Positions 1 through 6,891 of a stretch of DNA of 6,891 nt are shown one piece after another (the first letter of the stretch is position 1; each line of letters opens with the position of its first letter). The notes under the pieces are model-generated. The model was not told the DNA's origin and ran no database searches. It worked only from the letters and a program-made list of their open reading frames with translations. Location: contig DBCW01000091.1 in NCBI GenBank assembly GCA_002293265.1, positions 1 through 6,891 of the forward strand, given 5' to 3'. Made by a program: the position numbers and the translations under genes. The DNA is from Eggerthellales bacterium UBA948. Its GTDB lineage: Bacteria; Actinomycetota; Coriobacteriia; Coriobacteriales; UBA8131.

Positions 1-385
1 CAAGGTGCTTGATCTTGCTTCTTTCATAAAGAAATCGGACATAAATTTTGCCCGATCTACCAGGTCTTTGGCGCTTTTTGCGATTTCGTCGCGCCAAACA
101 CAAGGAGATATATTATCTTCATTTAGAAGTGTTGTCAATAAGAAAGTTGAAGTTATTTTGAAAGATTTTCAAAGACTTTTCGCCTGTTAAGCGACCACTT
201 TCCCGCTCAAAAGGCGGACATAGAATAATACTCTAAAATCAACGCTCCAACAATAGGAAAATTAAAGAAATTTGAATAAATCTCTTTGGGAGTGCCATTT
301 AAATACTTTCAGGCATAAATACTAAGCTCAATTGCTTAAAATTAATCCCCAACAATAAGTAAATACATTTGCAGTTTGTGCCATA
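1..385. other. Left flank without an identified gene
   Basis: No recognisable gene. Positions 169-385 are AT-rich; I see only a weak 5-bp stem (323-338) without a T-run and a promoter-like pair TTGTTG, 17 bases, TATTAT on the minus strand (225-253). From 168 down to 1 a minus-strand frame of 56 codons is open to the edge and has a protein-like composition (for example WRDEIAKSAKDLVDRAKF), but it lacks a convincing start: the first ATG is at 42 and no clear ribosome site precedes it. It may be the beginning of a leftward gene, a 5'-truncated remnant or chance. I do not recognise the family. Confidence 0.4.
110..138 (-). promoter_or_regulatory. Candidate leftward promoter at the window edge
   Basis: On the minus strand a perfect TTGACA (133-138) is followed after 17 bases by TAATAT (110-115, 4 of 6). 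Transcription would start near 103 and run off the left edge. The first 100 bases of such a transcript contain three inverted repeats: TTTGGCGC with GCGCCAAA, ATCGGG with TCCGAT, and TTCTTT with AAAGAA. It supports a leftward transcription unit, coding or structured RNA, beyond the window. Confidence 0.4.
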
Positions 386-1876
386 TCAACCCTTGTAGTC
401 GCTACCAACCACCACTAATATATTGCCTTCAAACTCGTAACGTCCTTCAGAGGCTATGACTTTCCCGTACCCTATCTTGGTCTTTATATCATTGGCAGCA
501 GCCCGATCTGTATTCTCTTTATAGATGATCAAAGTGTTATCGTAAATATATGCATCGGTGTTTCCTATCGCACCTTTAACATATCCGGCCAATACCAGTT
601 TGTCGGATATGCTAGTTGCAGATCCATCAATGCCACAACCGTTTTTAACATCCACAATATATCCGTTTGGATTAACTCGCTCCTGAGTGGTTGTGCTTCC
701 CGAAGTAGCTGTAGACTGATATGCATCCGGTGTCTCGGCAGAGTTGTACATTTCTGAACCCTCTTGTGGAGGAGGATAGATACCGTTCTCGATATCGGCT
801 ATAAGATCAGCGAGTTCGTCTTCTCTCGCTATTACATAAGAACCCGAAGAGGTATCTTTTGTTCCGGAAGGAACAGTGTACGTATGAATGCCACTTTCCA
901 CTGTACCTTGCATCCCCTGGGCGATTTTTACTATTGTTGCTATATCCATGTTGGTGTGAGTCATAGACGCAATGTTTGTAACAGTGTTTGCTATCTGCAG
1001 CAGATCTTTTGTCTCAAGAACTTGTTTTGCTAATGCTTGCAAAAACGTGCGTTGATTAGCTTGCCTTTGATAATCTCCAATTAAAAAGTCTCTGGAGCGG
1101 CAAAAAGTCAATGCTTGTTCACCGTTAAGCTTCTGCAAACCGGCAGTGATTCCAATGTTGCCCGAATCATGCGCCTTTGGAATATCTACCGGCACATCAA
1201 CAGTAACCCCACCCAATCCATCTACTAATCCGGTAATGCCGTTAAAGTCTACTTGAGCAAAATACGCAATGTCCACGCCGGCGAAGTCCGAAACAGTCTT
1301 GATTGCAAGCGGCACTCCACCACCTTCAGTTTCTTGTTCACCCAAATTATAGGCGGCATTTATTTTGTCTTTTGAATAACCGGGAATATCCACAAGGGTG
1401 TCTCTGGGTATGGAGATCATCGCAGCAGACTTATTTGCTTGGTCTACACGAGTCAAGATAATTGTGTCAGTACGTCCAAGGCCGGGTTCGCTTAACTCAT
1501 CAGTACCGAGCATTAGCATCCAAAACGGATCCTCGGGTTTTTCCGGCTCTGTAAACACGCCCTCCCATAGTGGCGAAGAGAAATTCGCAACATTTCCGCT
1601 AGCATCTCTGGCGAGGCTGCCATTTAACATAGCATATGCAACGGTAGCTGCGATGGCAGCAATCAAAACTGATGCAGCCACTATACTGAGTATTACAGCA
1701 AGTTTTTTATTTCTCGAACGTTTTTTTCTTATCTCGGAATAACCATCTGCGGCATTAAGTCTAGACAGCTTGTTGGCTTCTGTATTTGAGCGCGAACGCG
1801 CCGACACTAAATTAACTTGATTTTGTTTTCGCTCATTGTTTTTTTTATTTCGCATACCGCGCGAACCTTTAGCCAT
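386..1876 (-). CDS. LytR-CpsA-Psr family cell-wall ligase with LytR_C domain (downstream copy)
   Basis: Second LCP-type glycopolymer transferase, expected to sit in the membrane with its active site outside. It has 496 residues: basic tail 1-56, membrane helix about 57-82, LCP domain about 118-283 and LytR_C about 406-491. Motifs are GTDELSE (124-130), GRTDTIIL (134-141), SIPRDT (155-160), KINAAY (171-176), VDGLGGV (218-224) and CRSRDFLIGDYQRQANQR (259-276). All expected charged residues are present, so it should be active. Only two cysteines occur, Cys259 in the catalytic motif and Cys413 in LytR_C, and both are shared with the paralogue. The ATG at 1876 follows AGGAG (1885-1889) with 8 bases between. 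It lies 129 bases after the upstream copy. No clear terminator follows the TGA stop. Against the paralogue it has one extra lysine near residue 11, and the Ser/Thr-rich linker at 371-405 is the most changed part. Confidence 0.93.
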   Translation of the reverse strand: MAKGSRGMRNKKNNERKQNQVNLVSARSRSNTEANKLSRLNAADGYSEIRKKRSRNKKLAVILSIVAASVLIAAIAATVAYAMLNGSLARDASGNVANFSSPLWEGVFTEPEKPEDPFWMLMLGTDELSEPGLGRTDTIILTRVDQANKSAAMISIPRDTLVDIPGYSKDKINAAYNLGEQETEGGGVPLAIKTVSDFAGVDIAYFAQVDFNGITGLVDGLGGVTVDVPVDIPKAHDSGNIGITAGLQKLNGEQALTFCRSRDFLIGDYQRQANQRTFLQALAKQVLETKDLLQIANTVTNIASMTHTNMDIATIVKIAQGMQGTVESGIHTYTVPSGTKDTSSGSYVIAREDELADLIADIENGIYPPPQEGSEMYNSAETPDAYQSTATSGSTTTQERVNPNGYIVDVKNGCGIDGSATSISDKLVLAGYVKGAIGNTDAYIYDNTLIIYKENTDRAAANDIKTKIGYGKVIASEGRYEFEGNILVVVGSDYKG

Positions 1877-1905
1877 ATAACAGGCTCCTATCGCTACCCT
1901 AATAA

Positions 1906-1924
1906 CTGCATCGCTAAGACGCAG
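1906..1924. promoter_or_regulatory. Inverted repeat, possible operator, second copy
   Basis: Plus strand ctgcatc, centre gctaa, then gacgcag. It matches the repeat at 3522-3540 in both arms except one base, which in minus-strand RNA would become a G-U pair, so a stem could still form. The 5-bp centre is unrelated to the other copy. It directly follows the -10 at 1925. Confidence 0.45.
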
Positions 1925-1953
1925 ATAATGCTCACAACTTCTCTCTTAAGCAA
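1925..1953 (-). promoter_or_regulatory. Promoter of the downstream LCP gene
   Basis: TTGCTT (1948-1953) and CATTAT (1925-1930) on the minus strand, 17 bases apart, with 16 of 17 spacer bases identical to the paralogous promoter at 3541-3569. The box ttacatattattgcat at 1961-1976 lies 7 bases upstream and differs from its counterpart at one of 16 positions, while the 7 bases between box and -35 have changed. No terminator is visible between the two LCP genes, so read-through from the first copy is also possible. Confidence 0.5.
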
Positions 1954-2005
1954 TCTTTGATTACATATTATTGCATATTTCTTTTACTTACGCATCTTGT
2001 AGAAG

Positions 2006-3493
2006 CTACCCTACGTAGTCGCTTCCAACAACCACCAATATGTCGCCCGCAAACTCATAACGTCCTTCAGAGGCAATTACTTTTCCGTACCCCATCTTTG
2101 CTTTTATATCATTTGCTGCTGCTCGATTTTCATCCTTTTTGTAGATAATCAAGGTGTTGTCATAGATATAAGCATCGGTATTACCTACCTCGCCTTTTTT
2201 GTAGCCGGCTAGCACAAGCTTGTCAGAGATGCTGGTTGCCGAGCCGTCAATTCCGCAACCGTTTTTAACATCTACCGTAAATCCTTTTGGATCTATCTTG
2301 TTTTGTGCTGCAGTGCTGCCGGAAGTACCACTCGCTTGATACGAATCGGGAGTCTTCGCAGCAGTATATATCTGATCGCTCTCTTGAGGCGGTGGATAAA
2401 TGCCACTCTCAATGTCTTTGATAAGATCGATTAATCCCTCTTCATCTACGATTACATAAGAAGCTGTTGGTGTATCTTTTGTTGTTGAAGGTACGGTATA
2501 AGTGTGAATGCTACTTTCTTGCATACCTTGCATACCTTGTGCTATTTTCACAATTTTTGCGATATCTAGGTTTGTGTGGGTCATCGATGCAATATTTGTC
2601 ACTGTAGATGCAATTTTTATCGGATCATTAGACGCAAGAATCTGCTTAACTAATGCCTGCAAAAATGTTCTTTGATTTGCCTGTCTTTGATAATCACCGA
2701 TCAAAAAATCACGTGAGCGACAAAATGTTAATGCCTGTTGTCCGTTGAGTGTTTGCAGACCTGCGGATATCCCTATGTTCCCGGAGTCATGTTTTTTTTC
2801 AATTTCCACCGGAACATCAACGGTTACCCCACCAAGACCATCTACCAATCTAACTACACCATCAAGATCCACTTGTGCGAAGTATGCTACGTTGACATCA
2901 GCAAGAGCAGAGACTGTCTTAATTGTCAGCGGCACACCTCCACCCTTGGTCTCTTGTTCCCCATATGAATAGGCAGCATTAATCTTATCTCTACCATAAC
3001 CGGGAATATCGATATAAGAGTCTCTTGGTATAGAGATCATAGCGGCAGTTTTGTTTACTTGATCCACTCGAGTCAAGATCATTGTGTCCGTGCGCCCATA
3101 ACCCGGCTCACTTAGCTCGTCAGTTCCAAGCATTAGCATCCAAAATGGATCCTCCGGTTTTTCCGGTTCTTTGAGAACACCTTCCCATAGTTGCGATGAA
3201 AAGTCTGCTACGTTTCCATTTACATCTCTGGCCAGAAAGCCATTTAGTACACCGTATGCAACTGTTGCAGCTATAGCAGCTACCAAAACAGAAGCGGCAG
3301 CTATACTTAGTATTACCGCAAGTCTCTTATTTCGCGAACGTTTTTTTCTTGTCTCAGAATAACCGCTGGCAGCGTTAAGCCTAGACAACTTGTTGGCTTC
3401 TGTATTTGAGCGCGAACGCGCCGACACTAAATTAACTTGATTTTGTTTTCGCTCATTATTTCTATTTCGCATACCGCGCGAACCTTTAGCCAT
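2006..3493 (-). CDS. LytR-CpsA-Psr family cell-wall ligase with LytR_C domain (upstream copy)
   Basis: LCP enzymes act on the outer face of the membrane and transfer glycopolymers such as teichoic acids, arabinogalactan or capsule from a lipid carrier to peptidoglycan; the polymer here is unknown. The protein has 495 residues: a basic cytoplasmic tail (1-56), one membrane helix (about 57-83), an LCP catalytic domain (about 117-285) and a C-terminal LytR_C domain (about 405-490). Catalytic-domain motifs visible are GTDELSE, GRTDTMIL with the Arg-Asp pair, SIPRD, KINAAY, VDGLGGV and CRSRDFLIGDYQRQANQR. The linker before LytR_C is rich in Ser, Thr, Ala and Gln. The ATG at 3493 is supported by AGGAG at 3501-3505, 7 bases upstream. 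It is a tandem paralogue of the gene at 386-1876, about three quarters identical in protein by eye. Its own promoter region is shared with that copy. The stop is TAG. Confidence 0.93.
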   Translation of the reverse strand: MAKGSRGMRNRNNERKQNQVNLVSARSRSNTEANKLSRLNAASGYSETRKKRSRNKRLAVILSIAAASVLVAAIAATVAYGVLNGFLARDVNGNVADFSSQLWEGVLKEPEKPEDPFWMLMLGTDELSEPGYGRTDTMILTRVDQVNKTAAMISIPRDSYIDIPGYGRDKINAAYSYGEQETKGGGVPLTIKTVSALADVNVAYFAQVDLDGVVRLVDGLGGVTVDVPVEIEKKHDSGNIGISAGLQTLNGQQALTFCRSRDFLIGDYQRQANQRTFLQALVKQILASNDPIKIASTVTNIASMTHTNLDIAKIVKIAQGMQGMQESSIHTYTVPSTTKDTPTASYVIVDEEGLIDLIKDIESGIYPPPQESDQIYTAAKTPDSYQASGTSGSTAAQNKIDPKGFTVDVKNGCGIDGSATSISDKLVLAGYKKGEVGNTDAYIYDNTLIIYKKDENRAAANDIKAKMGYGKVIASEGRYEFAGDILVVVGSDYVG

Positions 3494-3521
3494 AAATAGG
3501 CTCCTATCGCTACTTTAATAA

Positions 3522-3540
3522 CTGCATCTGTGCGATGCAG
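3522..3540. promoter_or_regulatory. Inverted repeat, possible operator, directly after the -10
   Basis: Plus strand ctgcatc, centre tgtgc, then gatgcag: a perfect 7-bp inverted repeat with a 5-bp centre. It abuts the -10 hexamer at 3541 and would cover the transcription start. The paralogue has the same arms at 1906-1924 with a different centre. It could bind a dimeric repressor, or, if transcription starts further upstream, form an RNA hairpin before the ribosome site. Confidence 0.45.
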
Positions 3541-3569
3541 ATAATGCTCACAACTTCTCTTTTAAGCAA
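3541..3569 (-). promoter_or_regulatory. Proximal promoter of the upstream LCP gene
   Basis: On the minus strand TTGCTT (3564-3569) and CATTAT (3541-3546) are exactly 17 bases apart. The hexamers match the sigma-70-type consensus only moderately (3 and 4 of 6). The main support is that the same pair with the same spacing is kept upstream of the other LCP paralogue at 1925-1953. A 16-base box (3577-3592) lies 7 bases upstream and is also shared. Confidence 0.5.
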
Positions 3570-3657
3570 ACTCCGGTTACATAGTATTGCATGAATTTTA
3601 GACTTATGCACTATTCGCAAAAACTGCTTACATCATTACCAAATAGGCATACTGCAT

Positions 3658-3685
3658 ATTTTATCTAAGGTATTTGCTTTGTCTA
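3658..3685 (-). promoter_or_regulatory. Candidate distal promoter for the LCP genes
   Basis: On the minus strand TAGACA (5 of 6 to TTGACA) and TAAAAT (5 of 6 to TATAAT) are separated by 16 bases. Transcription would start near 3651 and give a leader of about 155 bases before the LCP gene at 3493. The region is AT-rich, so a chance match is possible. This sequence has no counterpart upstream of the second LCP gene. Confidence 0.4.
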
Positions 3686-3811
3686 TATATTTATGTCGAT
3701 AATTTTGTTCTCTTGAATGTGTTGGCTCGTTGTAGAGTGGTTGATGCCTTTGTGATGCCAAAAGCGATGCGCAAATCATTAGTGGCACAAGTTTTTTGGA
3801 CAACAGCATTT

Positions 3812-3873
3812 TTCATTCTGGTAGCGTAGGATTAGATTCATCAACTTCGCAGTTGCTACGCTTAAAATGACAG
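3812..3873. repeat. Palindromic intergenic element just downstream of murA
   Basis: A perfect 7-bp inverted repeat (agcgtag at 3823-3829, ctacgct at 3856-3862) encloses a second hairpin, caact with agttg (3842-3846, 3851-3855). Outward the arms continue imperfectly as ttcattctgg on the left and taaaatgac on the right. On the minus strand the inner loop reads GCGA, a GNRA tetraloop. No T-run follows in either direction, so it is not a standard terminator. By eye the arms resemble the scattered bacterial intergenic palindromes that read like GTCATTCTGAGCG. It begins 8 bases after the murA stop and could protect or define the 3' end of the murA transcript. Confidence 0.5.
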
Positions 3874-3880
3874 TGTATTT

Positions 3881-5140
3881 TTATAATCTTTTGATGTCGG
3901 CACCTATCTTTGTAAGTTTTTCTATGAAGTATTCGTAACCCCTGTCGATGTGCTTTATCGAAGATATCACTGTCTCTCCATCAGCTACAAGACCTGCCAG
4001 TACCAATGCTGCTCCACCTCGAAGATCGGGAGATTTTACGGGAGCACCGGAAAGTTTTTTTACACCATCAATAATTGCGTGATGACCATCAATGCGAATT
4101 TCTGCGCCCATGCGTGCAATCTCATCGGCAAACATAAAGCGGTTTTCAAATACATTCTCACTTATTACGCTGCGCCCGTCTGCTAACGCGCTAAGTACCA
4201 TGAACTGAGCTTGTAGGTCGGTTGGAAAACCCGGATGTGGCAGTGTTTGAATATCCACGGGCTTTATCTTACCTTTGCGTGATACAGTGATCGATTCGTC
4301 TCCTGCCTCAACACTCGCACCCATTAACTTAAGCTTTATTAGTGCCATCTCCAGGTTTTGCGGATTTATACCTTTAACAGTCAAAGGTCCGCCGCCTAAC
4401 ACACCTGCCACCAAATAGGTGCCGGCTTCGATGCGATCACCTACAGTTGTATGAGAACTTACAGGCTTAAGCTCTTTTACGCCAACGATTTCGATAGTTG
4501 GGCTACCTGCACCGGTAATTTTTGCGCCCATTTTTATGAGGTAATTTGCCAAATCAACGATTTCCGGTTCACGAGCGGCGTTTTCAATGATCGTTTTTCC
4601 CTTGGCTTTTGTAGCCGCCATCATCAAGTTCTCCGTGGCACCAACACTGGGAAACTCCAGTATGACTGTGGCAGCTTTTAGACCACCGGGTATCGAGGCA
4701 TCGATAAATCCGTGCTCCACTTCAAAGACAACGCCCAAGGATTCTAACCCGGCTATATGCATGTCCAGTTTTCGCGAACCTATCTGACAACCACCGGGCA
4801 TGGCAACGTGTGCTCTGCCAAAACGTCCGATAAGTGGCCCCAGAACCGCAATTGACGCTCGCATCCGTGCGACTAACTCATATGGAGTTTCGACAGAATC
4901 GATAGTTGATGTGTCTATGGTAACTTGGCGCTTACCAAACTTAACTTTTGCGCCAAGATTATCCAAAACCTCACCCATTAAAGTCACATCCGAAATTATC
5001 GGTACGTTTTTTATGGTCGTTTTACCGGGTGCCAAAATTGATGCCGCCATGAGTTTGAGGACGGAGTTCTTAGCGCCGGCAATATCAACTGAGCCCTTTA
5101 TGGGGTTTCCGCCTTGGACTACTATCAGGTCTTTAGACAT
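3881..5140 (-). CDS. murA: UDP-N-acetylglucosamine 1-carboxyvinyltransferase
   Basis: Cytoplasmic enzyme of the first committed step of peptidoglycan synthesis: it transfers the enolpyruvyl group of phosphoenolpyruvate to UDP-GlcNAc. The protein is 419 residues, full length for the EPSP-synthase-like fold. Visible key sites are the AGAKN motif with Lys24, RASIAVLGPL with Arg94, the loop PGGCQIGSR with the catalytic and fosfomycin-reactive Cys118, PHPGFPTDLQAQF with Asp308, and DRGYEYF with Arg400. Nothing essential is missing, and the cysteine means the usual fosfomycin-sensitive loop type is expected. The ATG at 5140 follows AAGGA at 5145-5149, with 4 bases between. The atp terminator upstream implies its own promoter; one weak candidate (TTTGTC, 16 bases, TATAAC) overlaps the terminator tail, and I see no strong one. 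Only one murA copy is in the window. Confidence 0.98.
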   Translation of the reverse strand: MSKDLIVVQGGNPIKGSVDIAGAKNSVLKLMAASILAPGKTTIKNVPIISDVTLMGEVLDNLGAKVKFGKRQVTIDTSTIDSVETPYELVARMRASIAVLGPLIGRFGRAHVAMPGGCQIGSRKLDMHIAGLESLGVVFEVEHGFIDASIPGGLKAATVILEFPSVGATENLMMAATKAKGKTIIENAAREPEIVDLANYLIKMGAKITGAGSPTIEIVGVKELKPVSSHTTVGDRIEAGTYLVAGVLGGGPLTVKGINPQNLEMALIKLKLMGASVEAGDESITVSRKGKIKPVDIQTLPHPGFPTDLQAQFMVLSALADGRSVISENVFENRFMFADEIARMGAEIRIDGHHAIIDGVKKLSGAPVKSPDLRGGAALVLAGLVADGETVISSIKHIDRGYEYFIEKLTKIGADIKRL

Positions 5141-5214
5141 GTTTTCCTTCTTATCCGGATTCGGTGTTCTTTTGTAGGTCGCACTTACTTGGTATGGATT
5201 CCCGCTGAAGCGTC

Positions 5215-5309
5215 AGTGACAAGGGTTGCGGGAGTGTCAGGGGTAGTACGTAAGTGACAGTGCGGTTCGAGTGTTACAATGGTAGTTCGAATATGACATA
5301 GTAGATACG
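5215..5309. repeat. Array of five degenerate repeats of about 19 bp upstream of murA
   Basis: Five consecutive units start at 5215, 5233, 5253, 5270 and 5290 (lengths 18, 20, 17, 20, 20). On the plus strand four begin AGTG, followed by ACA or a variant and a G-rich end such as GGTTCG, GGTAGTTCG or GTAGATACG. The clearest unit is agtgttacaatggtagttcg at 5270-5289. The reverse reading is roughly CGAACTACC-n-TGTCACT. A weaker sixth start may lie at 5310. The units are imperfect and were aligned by eye. The array sits between the atp terminator and the murA start, where regulator sites or a decayed tandem repeat would both fit. Confidence 0.5.
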
Positions 5310-5340
5310 ACTTTGACTGCGAGTTATATTTTACCACCCA

Positions 5341-5391
5341 TAAAGACAAACAGAACCCGAGTCTTGGTGCTTACACACCTGACTCGGATCC
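5341..5391 (-). terminator. Intrinsic terminator of the atp operon
   Basis: Read on the minus strand, an 11-bp stem (GGATCCGAGTC with GACTCGGGTTC, two G-T wobbles) is capped by a second 5-bp stem, GGTGT with GCACC, closed by a GTAA loop of the GNRA type. A T-rich tail, TGTTTGTCTTT, follows directly. The atpC stop is 23 bases before the stem. The tail is T-rich only in this orientation, so it ends atp transcription before murA rather than acting in both directions. Confidence 0.85.
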
Positions 5392-5414
5392 TGCACAAAT
5401 CAAAATATAGATTT

Positions 5415-5828
5415 TTACTGCTTGCGCTGAAGCAGAGTCTCCATCAAAGCATACCACGCTACTTCGTCACGATAAAAAGCGGCTCTGGAGTCACTTTCAT
5501 CTACCTTAGAAAGCTTGCCTTCGCTATCGGCTTTTTTAGCACGCACATCTTCTAAGCTGGTGTCGCCAACTTTCTCGGCACGACTAGCCAAAACAACAAC
5601 TTTCGTGCCTATAGCTTCGACATATCCACCGTTTACTAAGTAGCTGATGGTCTCGGAATCTTCTTCCATCTTCAAGCGGATCTCGCCTAGCTTCAAGGTG
5701 CTGATAGTCGGAGCGTGTTTGGCTAAAAGACCAATCTCTCCTTCAGATCCGGGCACCACGATGAAATTGATCTCCTCGCTGAAGAGTTCTTTTTCAGGCG
5801 TTACGATGTCGCAAAAGAATTTAGACAT
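5415..5828 (-). CDS. atpC: ATP synthase F1 subunit epsilon
   Basis: Epsilon subunit of the F1Fo ATP synthase central stalk; it couples rotation of gamma to the c-ring and restrains ATP hydrolysis. The protein is 137 residues, normal for the family. The N-terminal beta-sandwich domain starts at once (FFCDIVTPEKELFS) and carries the signature VPGSEGEIGLLAKHAPTIS, then LVNGGYVEAIGTKVVVLAS. The C-terminal helical part, about residues 85-137, ends LLQRKQ and is rich in charged residues. I prefer the ATG at 5828 because it gives the usual short N-terminus and sits 1 base after the atpD stop. A GTG at 5837 would add three residues and overlap the atpD stop. The ribosome site is weak (AAAGAG about 8 bases upstream), so translation is probably coupled to atpD. 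It is the last gene of the operon, since a strong terminator follows. Confidence 0.96.
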   Translation of the reverse strand: MSKFFCDIVTPEKELFSEEINFIVVPGSEGEIGLLAKHAPTISTLKLGEIRLKMEEDSETISYLVNGGYVEAIGTKVVVLASRAEKVGDTSLEDVRAKKADSEGKLSKVDESDSRAAFYRDEVAWYALMETLLQRKQ

Positions 5829-5829
5829 A

Positions 5830-6891
<1,062 letters not shown>

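Larger units (their letters stand above)
386..3592 (-). repeat. Tandem duplication of an LCP gene together with its promoter region
   Basis: Unit A is about 386-1976 and unit B about 2006-3592. Similarity covers the entire coding sequence and roughly 100 bases upstream. The promoter region and the first 45 or so codons are the most alike at DNA level, including runs of 69 identical bases (1769-1837 and 3389-3457) and about 30 at the start codon. The middle and 3' parts have many silent substitutions, so the duplication as a whole is not recent. Confidence 0.85.

Noticed and set aside
5..190. Plus-strand frame of 61 codons at the left edge with a GTG start.
   Set aside because: The start is next to the edge, has no visible ribosome site, and the overlapping minus-strand frame looks more protein-like. 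Neither is secure.
322..339. Stem TAAGC with GCTTA after the downstream LCP gene as a terminator.
   Set aside because: Only 5 bp, AT-rich, and no T-run follows on the minus strand.
1398..1742. Plus-strand frame of 114 codons, with a similar shorter one at 3171-3362.
   Set aside because: Both are antisense to the LCP genes, and the similarity between them only reflects the paralogy of the real genes.
3691..3816. Minus-strand frame of 41 codons beginning MKNAVVQK between murA and the LCP genes.
   Set aside because: No ribosome site precedes the ATG, its start falls in the palindromic element, and I recognise no family. Probably chance.
4800..5177. Plus-strand frame of 125 codons.
   Set aside because: It is antisense to murA over nearly its whole length and follows murA codon structure; a shadow.
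5196..5237. Inverted repeat TCCCGC with GCGGGA upstream of murA as a terminator or riboswitch.
   Set aside because: Short stem with a 22-base loop and no T-run; it falls partly in the repeat array and matches no riboswitch I know.

Overview
All recognisable genes in this window lie on the minus strand, so the order of transcription is right to left: atpD (5' end beyond the right edge), atpC, murA, then two tandem genes for LytR-CpsA-Psr (LCP) cell-wall ligases. The protein style suggests a Gram-positive bacterium. The LCP proteins carry a C-terminal LytR_C domain and a TFCRSRDF...GDYQR catalytic motif, and together with the C-terminal half of AtpD this looks to me most like an actinobacterium of the Coriobacteriia. 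That placement is from memory and is not proven. Most of the window has moderate to low GC, but the last 410 bases or so are clearly GC-richer.

Layout from right to left. 6891-5830 is atpD, whose right-hand 410 bases differ in composition from the rest and may be a misjoin. 5828-5415 is atpC, closing the ATP synthase operon, followed by a convincing intrinsic terminator at 5391-5341. 5320-5141 is the murA leader, which holds an array of degenerate repeats of about 19 bp. 5140-3881 is murA. 3880-3494 is an intergenic region with a palindromic element just after murA and candidate promoters for the LCP genes. 3493-2006 and 1876-386 are the two LCP paralogues. 385-1 has no identifiable gene, only AT-rich DNA, a promoter-like sequence and a reading frame that runs off the left edge.

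The genes form a logical envelope neighbourhood. MurA makes the first committed peptidoglycan precursor, and LCP enzymes attach glycopolymers to finished or nascent peptidoglycan. The ATP synthase operon ends before this group at its own terminator, so the link is one of position rather than co-transcription.

The most unusual part is the LCP pair. The duplication includes the promoter region. Comparing the two copies gives a natural footprint: -35 and -10 elements at exact 17-bp spacing, a 7-bp inverted repeat directly after the -10 whose arms are kept while the 5-bp centre has changed, and an upstream 16-bp box. The first codons of both genes also share a 69-base block without a single difference, although the rest of the coding sequence has many silent changes. 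I did not find evidence for a wholly new biological system. The interest lies in this duplicated regulatory module, the repeat elements around murA and the likely assembly break in atpD.
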